A program made the translations under genes and the position numbers. The notes under the pieces are model-generated. The model did no database searches. It was given only the letters and a program-made list of their open reading frames with translations, and was not told where the DNA came from. This document shows, piece after piece, positions 1-12,312 of a stretch of DNA of 64,000 bases; position 1 is the first letter of the stretch, and each line of letters opens with the position of its first letter. Origin of the DNA: Acanthaster planci. Its lineage: Eukaryota; Echinodermata; Asteroidea; Valvatida; Acanthasteridae. Location of the stretch: NCBI RefSeq assembly GCF_001949145.1, contig NW_019091355.1:4606707-4670706 (forward strand), in the 5' to 3' direction.

Positions 1-1825
1 GAACTGATGAAGTCACTGTGCGCCACATTAGACACCTTAACTGACGCAGTTCAACTGACTGTTCTTCGACTTTCTCAAACTTTCCGCGGGTTGAAATATC
101 TGTATCGGGCCACTGGTTTGCGGTTAACTTTTTACCTACAAGTGCCCGTAAGTTTACATAATTTCCATGCAGTGCCCGGATGAGAATGTAAACACGGCAC
201 AATCGTAACCTCCAGCACAACCAAGAGCGCATACGTCAGATCGAACAGTCAGAAAAGTTTAGTTAGCAGTAAAAAACAGTTAAGTGAAAAATGGTTTAAG
301 CAAGCAAAAAGAGCTTAATATGATGCCTGGCTGTGTATCATACCAACGTGTCCTTACCGTGGCCAAAGCAGGGTGATCTATATGCATAATTGGGGTTTTC
401 TTTTCAATGGCATGTCTGTGTGGATTTTAGAGGAATTGTGGAACATAATGTTCTCTTTCCAGGGATGAGGTTCAAAGTGACGACGGCACGAATACTGGGC
501 ATAATGATCTGACATGGCATAGTCAAATAACAGTAATTGTTGTTTTTCAATTTGTTCATATTAAGTCTACACTATTTTCATCTTGTTTGAGGATCATGTC
601 CAAGTCGGATGTTAGCATCTTCGTTACATTACGCCAATATTTTACGCTTCTGCAATTTCCATTTCTTCTAATAATGCGCATGTCGACGTATGCAGCGACA
701 TTATTTTGGTCGTTTTTATTGGTTGAAAACGACAGCCCACTAATTTGTAAACGGATAATTTCCGCACAGTCTGGAGAACAAGAGTGATGGAGGCAAAATA
801 TATTCAAATTCCTGAATATAATTACGTTCTTCGAGAGCCATAGTACTCATCATAAGCCCTATAGGATGTGCATACTTTCCCCAGATCACAGGGGGCTTAG
901 ATGCCAGAAGACCAAAACAGCTTTGACGGTAACTTTTTCTTCTGTCATTCGCAAAGTGAACGCAATGAATTGGTACTCTTGTGTCTTTTCAAACCCTTAA
1001 ATCTGATCACAACCCACAGAAACCAAAAGCCTGCTTTTTTTTTCTTCACAAACGCCCGAGGGTACACACGGCCAAAGTTTTAGGCAACTTTATGCTGGCA
1101 TGTGTGGGCAACTGCAGCATGTTAAGGGAACAGTGGTACAGGAAATAAAGAAAATGTATAGCCTTTTTGTTTTCGGAGGCAAACATCAAACCAGAGCAGA
1201 AAACATAGTGGATTCAAATTAACTGATGGTTAAATTAACGTTTTGGTGGAAATATTACATACTTCCTTTGTTGTCGAGAGAAACACAATAGTTCACCTGG
1301 TACCCGCAACTGTAGTCATGTATGGTTGTAAACAATTTCAGTCCTAAATACCCCAAACATGATGCCAGCCGGTTGCATTGTAGGCCTATGTGAATTCTGC
1401 CCTAAAGCCGACTTTAATCCTGAACTGTCTTCGTCTTAATCTGGAGTGATACATGACCATCAGTATTGTTCCATGTGACTGCAGCGTCGTCGACCAAGAG
1501 ACAAAGTGAATAGACCCAACTAATTAAGGGGAAAAAAACCCCAAAAATATGAGGTCCGGTATAACAGGGGAAGGTCCAGGATTTTTTTTACTGTGGGGTT
1601 TGGGAAACTTTGTTCGTACAAGTTTGGGCTTACCACGTGTAAAGTTGTCGCCGTTGGTTAAGCCATGGAATCGCTTTGTTTCGTCCTCACCCTACACAAA
1701 GTAAAGACACCAACATGGTTTATGCTTTTAGTGGGTCTTCCAACCTTTAGGCGTAGGGCTTTACAAAGTATGGCAATAAGCAGGGAGTGATCCCCACCAC
1801 ACCCTTGGATCCAGACCTGCATACG
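1..1825. other. Non-coding DNA, no gene seen
   Basis: I see no convincing exon, RNA gene or mobile element here. The open frames are short, lack family resemblance and often have equally long frames on the opposite strand. The composition is AT-rich with poly-A and poly-T runs. The stretch lies far downstream of the Pitx 3' end. Confidence 0.6.
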
Positions 1826-2032
1826 CTCTGAAAATTGTTGGGTCATATTGACCCGGAATTGGGTCCCATTCGGCATGACCCTTTTCCGGGTCAAATTATG
1901 ACCCAGGATGGGTCAAATTATGACCCAGAAAGGGTCAAATATGACCCGAAAGGGGGTCATATTGTACATCGGAAAAGGGTCACGCCGAATGGGATCCAGT
2001 TCTGGGTCAATCTGACCCGGAAATTTTTAGAG
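1826..2032. repeat. Fold-back repeat with about 63-bp inverted arms built from GGGTCA/TGACCC palindromes
   Basis: The left arm (1826-1888) and the reverse complement of the right arm (1970-2032) align over about 63 bases with roughly ten mismatches. The loop contains three further short palindromes of the form GGGTCA-n-TGACCC at 1888-1904, 1910-1926 and 1932-1947; the arms carry two more at 1840-1854 and 2004-2018. No clear target-site duplication is visible. The shape fits a fold-back transposable element or MITE. The half-sites resemble nuclear-receptor half-sites (AGGTCA), but that may be incidental to the repeat. The 66-codon frame running through it is a by-product of the repeat. Confidence 0.75.
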
Positions 2033-4797
2033 TGATAATATTCAAAGAATTCAAAATGCACGTGTACCATGACATCAGTTTAACCATTCGAACTTCTCCC
2101 TTTTGTGCGAAGGTTGCACAGGTTGCATTTCTGTGCGGCAATGGCCAGTCGTTCAGTCCAGACTTCGAGAACAGTTCCAGTTTATTCCACTTTCGTCACG
2201 TCTATTACATGGAAATGTTATTATTTTTTCCTTTTCGGTTAGTGGTTGTGTCCACTGCGGACAGCTAAGCTTTGATATTAAAAGTGCGCATGTTTTATGC
2301 TGTAAATAAGTATCATTCTTCTGCAAAAATGCAAAAAAAAATTCTCACGGATTTCGTACATGTATCAACAGAGAAATCATATTTACATTTCCCCCTTTTT
2401 CGAGGAGCAAAATAAAAATAAGTAAATAAATAAATATAACTTGCCACACATAACAGCTCAGAGAAAGCTTCAGAGGTATTCATCTAACCGTTTTGTTGTT
2501 GACTGCCCACAAGCGATCCGACAGTCGGGTTTTTAGCGCGACCGGCGGAGGGACATAAGCCCCAATTATCGCGTCTGCTGCCCGGCCGGGCCGACGCAGC
2601 TAACGGTGTGCGGTGTGCTTTGAGCTGGACCACAGGAGATCTCCGCCGTGTCTAGCACCCTCACCGCTCACACGGATGCAGACGCTACCGGTACACGGCG
2701 AGACCCTCTCTTGCATAATAATAGGGAGTGGTTATCACCCCGCTGAAAATCAGCCTCAAAATAGCGGTAAACCGTAACGTCCACTGTCATGTTTTGACCA
2801 CGTATTTGTGGCGTTTTTGTCATCTCGAAAAGAGAGTTTCTCCGACTGGAAGTAAAAAAAAATGGAAGACTGTCGCCGACAACCCTGATAGCCCGGTGCA
2901 AAACATGATGACTTCAGAGTGCATATACGACTAGGTAAGTGAAACGAAGCTACCAGAAGTTGTGTTAGAGAATTGACGCTTTGGTTTTAGCCCGCTGGAA
3001 CTGTGTCTATAAAAAAAAATCGCACTCATGTTCTAAAAGTCGGAAGGTCACAATTGTTCAGTGAGGCTTTTCACGAGAAAATATTTAAAGAATTTTGAGA
3101 AATTGCACCATTTTCCCTGACTTAAAAAAACACGCGTGTTGCGAGCATTTCGTTGCCGTCACAGATTCCATAAGATGAAGAACGTGACGGCAAACACAGC
3201 ACCAGACGCCATCTTGGGTGTTCACGTCACCACAGCATAGCCTCAAGGACATGTTCACATTGTAACTGATGTGTTACCCTCTCGATTACAGATCTGATAA
3301 AAGGTATATTTTTCCGGAAAATAACTGGCACTTCGCAACGAGGCCTTGACGTAGATTAGGACGGAAGGTTTCCACCTTTTGCTGAGCATGATAAATGGTC
3401 GAAATTGGCGCCTGTGTATCAGCCGACAAACGACCTGCTCGCGAGGCCGGCCGCTTTGCACCGTCGCACCTCATGCCGAAAATTTGCCAGTGTTTCCCCG
3501 CCTCCATACACACTCCCAAATCCTCCTTGATTGGACTGATTTCTTAATTAACCATGGCAGGGCCATGGTAAATGGCCCTTGTCGGACAAGAAGAGATTCT
3601 GACAATCTTGGGGGGGGGAATCATTAGATTTGCTGAATAAGATTGACGCGTCTGAATGGCGACTCTGACAGTAAACTTTTGATGTAAAAAAAGAGCCAGA
3701 CATTGAATCATCAGTTAACGGAAAACTGATCAAAATGAGAATGATGGATAGCGAATATTATCATAGGAACTGGTCTCTAATAGTATGGATTTCAATTATG
3801 ACGATTTTGTCAGCATTTATCTCTATCACTCGTCGGCAAAATGATTTAATTTTGGGATCTAATCTTCACTGATGCATGTGTCAAATGTAAACTGAAGCGT
3901 CAGGTACCTTCATGTGACATAAAGATCAAGGCATGGTGCACCATCCGTAAGTGGCTTGCCGCCTGGAATTTGGTGCACCGGTGCGTGGCTTCGAATCCGC
4001 ATCGGTTCACGAGGAAAAGAAACCACACCATGTAACTGTTTATACCCAGAATGTCATGTATGAAAAATTCAGCTTAATTCCAGTTCCTTGGTAAGAAATT
4101 AACTTTCATTTACTGAGGGATAAGGTGTGTGTGTGGGGAGGGGGCCGGGGTTAAACTGCATGCTCATGCATTGTGCCCTGAGTGCTGATACTGCACGGTT
4201 TATATAACATATTGAGAGCCGCGTATTCCACGTTTGTTCTAGTGTTCATTACAATTAATGATGCAAAGTAGGAAGTCCAAAATATCTTGCCCTGGACATT
4301 TTTTTTGACTTCCCAATCGGAATCGACCACTCCATTTTTGTTTGCAGATGTCTCGTCATATCTTGGTCCCCAGGGTTTAACAGAAGATCTCAGCACTCGA
4401 AGCAGGCACGCGTGTTTCCATATTCCCGAAGCTAAGCTGTCTTTTACAGAAGACGGGTAAAAATAGAACGAAAAACCTAATGCCAAGTAAATGAAGTCCA
4501 AATCCGTCGATCGTGTGGCCGGAAAAACAAGAAACGTCGTTAATTACAAAAGGGGATATGTGAAGTTAAGCGTGACCCCGGGCAGTGCAGAGACGAAGCT
4601 TAATCCAGGCAAAACACGGGCCGTAACCGCGGCAAAATTTCCCCGCAGTGTCAAGGGGGAAACAAGCGGTCGGGCTCCCCATCAAGCGTTGTATACCTAA
4701 GCCAGCGATGGATGGACCAAGGGACGACGGAGCCCTTGTAGTTTGTCTGCAGGCATGCTAAATTGACTTCGGCTCGGTAATCCCCTTTCAATTCAGT

Positions 4798-4798
<1 letters not shown>

Positions 4799-4865
<67 letters not shown>

Positions 4866-4873
4866 GGAGAGAG
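4799..4873. repeat. (GA)n dinucleotide microsatellite
   Basis: About 31 uninterrupted GA units (4799-4860) are followed by an interrupted purine tail to 4873. It is an ordinary length-polymorphic microsatellite. Confidence 0.97.
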
Positions 4874-5485
4874 CGCCCGAAACCTGAGGCCGGTAACTAG
4901 CTCAGGCTAATAAGGTGTACATCATCTTACGGTCATATATCAAATTCATATCCGTGCCATTGTACATGTAGACGGCAACACACATGCATGGCTGTGTGTT
5001 CATTAGCTGTGCGCTCGTGTCCTGCGAGTGTGGTATGACAAGCTGGTCGTGACGACCGCGCCGAGCTTCCATCGTGCAACTCCCCGTGAAAATGGCCAAT
5101 TTCTTGGCCATTTGAACCGGTAATCTCCGTTTTGGTGCTTGGCACGCGAGACTCCGCAAAGTCGTGAGGACTGAAAAGCCTCGTCAAAACTGAGCAAATT
5201 TGATCGGATAATTGAGAACAAAATTAATATTCTTTAAGCTGCCCTGTGTGAAGAATTCATTCGGTACATTTGTAAATGGAAACTTGGACCGCCAACGTGG
5301 TACAAATCACCCCAAACACGACAAAAAGCCTTACCCGAAACCTTTCACCGTAGTGCTCGCCTCCTCCATGATGATCAATATGTAATGTATGGCAAAAACA
5401 CACCTACTTGTAACTAATCTCGAGGTCCTCACTGTAGTGGAACATGCAGATATAGGCTACGAGACATCAAAACAACAACAAGGGG

Positions 5486-5509
5486 TGAAAATCACCCGGG
5501 TGATTTTCA
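5486..5509. repeat. Perfect 24-bp palindrome
   Basis: The sequence reads identically on both strands over 24 bases, centred on CCCGGG. There is no spacer, so it could extrude a hairpin or bind a dimeric protein. No flanking gene suggests a role. Confidence 0.9.
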
Positions 5510-8500
5510 GAATAATGCAACAGAATGCAACCAGAAGGACACTTTGACATGACGCTGAAATCATTTAAAGATCTATTCAGTTCAAAACTGGAAACGAGAC
5601 TTTAGAAAATTTCAAAATTGAGCGTAAGAATGAAGCAGAAGAATATCTGCATCCAGCGCTCTACATGTAGTGCAGGGAGTAAGGCGCTGAAACGAGCTGA
5701 AAATCCGAAGTTGCGTTATCAGCCTATTCACAGTCAACAGAGGCTGTTTACGCAGGCCTACATTGGGTCTCCCTCGACCTTCGACCTCTGACCTTCGTAA
5801 CACAGAGGCTTTTCTTTAAATCTGTGAACGGATTAGGACCACGATCGTAGCTTTACTCGAGTTGGTCCCAAAGATCACTTCTTTCTGTATTCTCACCTAC
5901 CGCATCCTGAAGGATTCTAACGCGGTTATCGTAGGCCACTGCCGTTCTACCAATGTTCTGGGCACTATTGATTTCATCAGTTAAAGACATTATTATTTCA
6001 TGCAAAACAAATTATTTTGTCTCACTTCAAGACGTGATGTCTGCCATCAAATCCAGGACACTTGCTTGTAAAATTAGATAGATATTTACAACTATATGGG
6101 AGATTTGGGTTTTTTAGAATTCGCTCCAAAATGCAGAAGGCTTTAACTTTGGTAACATAAAATACAAGGCCCTGTTTATTTCCTCTCTGTGTTCCATTGG
6201 CACAGAGGTCAGCTTTAAAATTACCGGAGGTACATGTCCACCCATATATCTTTGCAAATTCTGATAAGCAGTAATTGGAGAAAAATCGCAGTTAAAATTC
6301 GACACCTGTAAGCTTACGAGGAGCGAATCCCTTATTCGAGGGGGATTAGGCTAACAATATCCTGTCTCCTCAACTCCATCAATCCGAACACTGTATTCGG
6401 TTACAGTTGAAGTGTCCAGTGTCTCATCCTGCAGAACTGTGTTGCCTCGTTTTTTCTCGCTAACCCGGGACCACTGTCTTATTCCCCATCCCTAAAAAGT
6501 GGTGTCCCTTTCATCCTCCGCTGTAATTACCAGCTATAAATTTACACGGCCAGCCAGACTCGACCACACGGATTCGTGACCCTGCTTAATTAAGAAATAT
6601 ATCTTTTAGAAAAAAAAGATAGCACAGAGCCACATTTCCCGCCCAAAACGGTGCAGATCTCTGACCACGTTGCCTGAATTGGAGGGCATTAGAGGAGCAG
6701 ACGGAGTTCGTAGCCGCTAGCCATTGTGGTGTATTACAAATTTTAAAGAGGGTTTCGAATGTTTACGGTGCACACATCCCGCGGCGTTGGGTATAATATC
6801 GTCGATAGGCCGCACGCAGCGTGGCAAGTGCAAGCTCTTGTTCGCGTTAATGTATATTGGTTTAAGGTTATTATCTGTTCCGGCGAGATACTGGCGCGGC
6901 ATCCAAAAAGTGGTCCCTCGTACACTTGAAGAATATGGCGATTCCGGGGCGATGGGTACGCACCACGAACGCATCCAGTGGCATGCCGGACTTGTATTGC
7001 GGGATCTGTTTCTGACGAGCCAGACCCATACACTCGCAGAATAAACTTAAAAATAGGCCGTTTAAATTTACCTGTAGATTAGAGGCGACATGTTATGCCC
7101 AAAGTGAGTCGTGTCGTTAACTCCTTTTGACGTCATGGGAATTGACTTTCACCTGGCAAGTTTATCAGCCAGAGATTATCTCAGTCTAAGAACCGTTATA
7201 ACAATTCGAACAATTTGTAAGCTTTCAAATTTTGGCCCGTTACGTATATAACACCAACTCGCGTACAGGTCTGTTGGCCTACAAAACTGGCATTAATGGT
7301 ATTGCCAATAACTTCAGTTCTTTTTCATCTTTCAGGAAATGTCATTGCATAATGCACGCGTGGTTTGTGTGATTTACACTGTGCAAACATAAGGAAATCA
7401 GTCAAAAGGGAACTTTCGCTCAAAACCTTGATAATTAAAACTTAAAACGCAGCTTACTGCCTAATCCCTACACACTTTTAAAGGATTTTCTCAGATCAGA
7501 CATTTCACATCACTACATCATGTTTATTCTGTTGGTGATCAAGGCGATTAGTTTAGCATTTGCTCTTCGTATGTCGTCTCGTGTTTACAATAATGACATC
7601 ATTATCACAACCGTTGATCGTTGGGGAAAAAATTGGTCCCCCCCCCAAAAAAAACCAGTGTACTCTCATAACCTTATAGTTTCCTGTCAATGTAAAAAGA
7701 AGGAATGTAAAAAAGAAGCACAGTCTTCAACCTCCACCTCCCCCGTCGATCGCTGCAGGAGTTCATTGTATCCAGCGTGTCGCATTTGAGACGCGATTAT
7801 GGGATTGGGGTTCTATGAATACTGATTAAGTCGCCCAAACAGCACTAACGGGCTAATATATACGACGTGTACCAATGACGCGGTGAAAAACCCTGCGCTC
7901 GTATGTATGCACGCGGTTCAAGAGCTGTTAAAGACTTCTCCGAGGGCTCTGTGTGGGGGGGGGGTGCAGGGAGAGCGAACCTAAAATTGGGAGGCAGATC
8001 AGAATGAAAGCAAAGAGCAACAAGGGAAAATACAGTGCAAAAGGGTCAATCAGTTCTAATCCATGGTATCAAACATTTTCAATTTCTTTGAAAATATATA
8101 GCAGGCCACAGATAATCGAATTTGGTCATTATTTTGGCGGTGTCCAAGTTCGTAAATGCCTTTGTAAAAAAAAAGTATTGTTGGAACACTGTCTTCCAAC
8201 CGTGTGAAGAAGCCAAAACAAGACTAGTCTCATGTCGATGGTCACGACGACATGTTTGTCTAATATGCATGAGGAAAAATGTCATTCGAGGGCGTAATGT
8301 CAATATTTGAAAGCATACCAGAGCTTTAGGGTACGGGGGCTACTAAGTAAGGTTTCACATCCCACCTCCAAAATAGGCCAAACCATGGATCCTTGTGAGA
8401 CCATATCGTGCGCACAAGCCGCACTATACCAACGCACCATTTGACTCGACCCCAAACCATACGAATTTAAAGTGAATTAATATCAACAAACAACCCATGA

Positions 8501-11500
8501 CATTTACACTCACAGTCTGTTCCTTGTTCAGTATTTTATCCAAAATAATTCCGTCACCAAAGCTTTAAGTAAGAAATACAGCATACCAACAGATATGCAG
8601 TATGGAATATCGTCTTGATTCTATAAATAAGGATCGAATGACTTACTAAGCAGGTAATGGGAAATCCGCGAGCCTAAAACCTGCCACATTTTATTAACCG
8701 CTGTGTGTTGTCGCAAATGCAAGGTGACTTGGACGTCATCAAAAATGGAAAGAATTTCGTAACTGCATTGTGCGAACATGTGGCAATGACGTCATGACGT
8801 TGCTATGCTATAGACACGTTCCCGTGAACACGACAGTCATCTGTCTAATAAAAATAACGTTGCACTTTGTGTTTGTTAACCCACTATATATGTATATATA
8901 TACTACGTATCCTCTTTATGTTACGTCCTATTAGATGGAATAGTTTAATGCTGTGGTTGTCATTTTGTCACTTCTGTTCCCATTCTTATAACCTGTATAT
9001 CCATTTTACATCGGCATTATCTTACATGCGAAATTTTTTAAGGCGGTGCTTCAATTAAACATGGCTCTGTTTGGTTTATTATACTGCGTGTACCAGTGTA
9101 CTTTAAAAAGTCTTCGGCTGGTTGTTATGGTCAGAACGGTGTCTATTTTCCAAGTGCTCAGACGTTTAAATTGAATAACAATCACACCACCCATGTGCTA
9201 TATTATGCCAGTACACATCTACCGCGGAGAAAGATGAGGGACCGACCTCTTGTCCCCCAATTACGCCGTCTCACACCTCCCATTTCTCCGGCCATTGCCT
9301 GGTCACTCTCACCGGCTCGCCGCATTATCCCCTGTCAGGACGGCCTAATTGGTCCCGCTATGTTTGATGAGACCAATTGTTCCCGAAATACGCCAATAAA
9401 GAGTGCGTAGGCTTAACTCAAGGCAATTGAAAGGATCCATGTAGCGCTCTCCCAATATAGTATACTTAACTTGAACGTGTACCGCTAACCCTTACGGTGA
9501 ACAGTTATTGTTCTTTTTGAACTGATTATGTTTGTAAACTGGTACACTGTTCCGGCAGAACACTGCAGAGCCCGCCATGTGGTTTTGCATTGAGAAAATT
9601 CTAATTACTTTTGAATCAACTATTAACTGTTATATTTGTAATTATCCTTAGTCACCGTTGTCATTATTTTCAAATACAAGTATTTAATTTCGTTGTGCAG
9701 TCGATTTTAAAAAATGACATGCATTTAGGTGAACACATTTATAAGTACAAACATAAGTTTAACCCGGCAAGGTTTTGTTGTTCTGGTCAGCACAGGACCG
9801 ACCAAATGTCTCAAGTTTCCAAATTAAATGGAAATCAATTTACATAAGGAAGTACTACACTTGGTGTTAGAAATCATTTCGTCAACAAAGTTGTGAATCT
9901 CAGCAAAGGAACAATTTTGAATGAAACATTTTCTCATCTTTCCAGTGGGAGTCCAAATCGAAAATAAAATGCATATGAAAAACACGGTGTTCTAACACAC
10001 GGCGGCATCGTTTTTAAATGAGAAGAAAGAAATGATTTTGATCCAAAAGTTAAAGCTTCCTTTTAGCTGCCACCAAAAGCTTACGACAAGTAGCTTAACC
10101 TTCTCTTGTTTATGAATTCATGTATCAGTTTATTAACGCCTTTCTTCACTGCATCACAATCTTGACCCACACGAAACATACTGTCGTTGGTGGCGTCCTC
10201 TACATAATTGTACACACCACAAGTCCTCGAGGATCGTAACATCGACATCGGACATTGAGACAATGAAACGAAATAACGTTTGCTGTGAATCTTTCGTTAA
10301 CTTTTAAGGAGTCCTGCATATTTTGTGGTCTTTGCCTTCAGAATAAGGAAATGAATTCAGTTGATTATTGGCATGATGACCAGAAGTTGCCGCAAAAAAA
10401 GGAGCTTCAGAGATAATGAACGCCGTTCATTACTTGATGTTACTTTATATTGACAGTCATTTTTGTTTGATTCAAGCCGCATCCCAGCCTCATCCGTCTT
10501 TTTGTCCAGGTTTCATTTTCTGGTGTTGCTCCACAAAGTAACGTCAGAAAATACCAGGACGATTTCTTTCAAACCTGTACCCATTGTTGTCATAAAACGT
10601 TCAAAACGATCATTGCAAAAGAAGAGGGCACAGGAGGTTCCATTTTTATGAGTATTGCAAAGCTTAATATGTACATTAATTGTCTGGATTCGAAAATTAT
10701 GGTCGGAGTTGTTACTTTTCATATGTAAGCAAGAAATGAAAAAAGCCTCCCGCATTTCACCCTCTGCATGGGATTTAGGTGAACTTAAAACCACATAAAG
10801 TGTGTGCACGCTTCACAAATGACCTCTCCGGGCGTATATACCTGGACATGTTCACATAGGACATGCCACTTCCGAACCACTGAAAACAAACTGATGTCCT
10901 TGAAAACCTTCCAGTTTGTTGGCATTATGCCCTCTGTGTAATAACCTGATCCCATTCACCCCTAACCCCATATACAACCCACTATTGTGGGGTTACATAA
11001 CCTTATTAACTCACCCAAACCAGAAGTTTGCAAAAGACCCCATGGGAAACGGACGAGTTCTTCGAATAGTGCATGAGTGCTGTGTAGTCCCGTTTAATTC
11101 AATTCCGGACAAAATTTACACGTTATGAAGTGGGTGTCGAGAGATGAGAGTGCTCACATCAGCTGTTGGACGAAACGTACACATGGAGTCGAGTATATGT
11201 ACTTTTTTTATTTGACGAGAGTGAATTAGCGCATCTTATGAATTGAAGATGATTTCACATTGGAAATAATTTTGGAAATGATCAATACAAAATCCTTTCT
11301 TTACTTATCACCAGTCGTTTTTCTTCAAATGCTATCTACGTAATATATGTTGTTATGCTCATTTGTATGATGATTACGCCGCCTGAACTCTTTACCATTT
11401 TCAAATGCGACTTAGTCTGATTTCCACAGTAACCTTTGCAAAATAGTATACATTATTTTGTATCATTACCACGAGTAACGAATTTTGTACCAATATTATA

Positions 11501-12221
11501 CAAATTATCATTATTTTCTATTTCAACCATTGAAAAATGATACATTGCCTCTACTTTTGGATACAATGCACTCATAACACAGAAGACCCAAGGTGTTGTC
11601 TTTGCTTAAAGAAGTTAGTTAACTTTCTTTATGAAATTGTAGGGCTATTTGCATTGGTTCGTGCTAGGTTTGGTTGCTTTGCTCCATGAAATGAAAGAAA
11701 CGTTTTTTTTGTTCTCGCTCGTATTTCCATTGTGAATTCATGCGCCCTGATTTTTACACTTGGGCTGTCATTCAGCCATACATGTATCACGACAACAGAC
11801 CTTTAGAATGGTTGGTGAAAATCCTCCCAATATTTCTGACAATTGCACGGGAACCAGCACGGTGGCCGAGCAAACGAAGCGTCAAGATGTGCCGTTCAAG
11901 GGGGATTATCACGCCACGTTAGGCGTTCATCGGTCCGCACCGCACTCCGATCCACCGCAGAATAACCTCGAGCGAGATTCACCCGAATTCCCATGCCGGA
12001 AAAGAATCGCACCAGACCCGTGGGCGACTATGGTATTGATTGCAAGCTCGCCGAAAAAAAAAACAGAAGAGGGAAATACCAACGCACTATATGGCACGGC
12101 GCGGTAAACATAAGTTACATGCTTGCTTCGTCAAGAGGCACATGGTATAAAGCTGAAGATGTGGCTGTGAGACGAGGGGGCACATAACTTCAACGAAATT
12201 TTTATATTTCTGCATGTTTGG

Positions 12222-12312
12222 CAAAACGGGCGGTTCACAATAGTGCGCCTCCTAGAGTCTGCTACGCATTGGCCGGTCACAATGTGCGAAATCTGTGGAC
12301 TCTTTCAAAACG
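12222..12312 (+). repeat. Dispersed repeat, copy 1 (inverted relative to 27950-28041)
   Basis: About 90 bases beginning near ACGGGCGGTTCACAATAG match the reverse complement of 27950-28041 with scattered substitutions. Two copies 15.7 kb apart in opposite orientation, with no internal reading frame, suggest a small interspersed element. Ends and family were not identified. Confidence 0.75.

Larger units (their letters stand above)
2033..12221. other. Gene-poor non-coding DNA
   Basis: No gene is supported across this 10-kb stretch. Frames of 60-106 codons occur but several overlap long frames on the other strand (for example 6717-7044), and none shows a recognisable domain or a matching pair of splice sites. 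Contents worth noting are a CpG-rich patch near 2510-2720, an AAAT-type simple repeat near 2411-2440, the (GA)n tract at 4799-4873, a perfect 24-bp palindrome at 5486-5509 and a weak tRNA-like segment near 3925-4010. Confidence 0.55.

Noticed and set aside
6717-7044. Overlapping 85-106 codon frames on both strands
   Set aside because: They are open in three frames with no domain, splice signals or start context favouring one; this is a composition effect.
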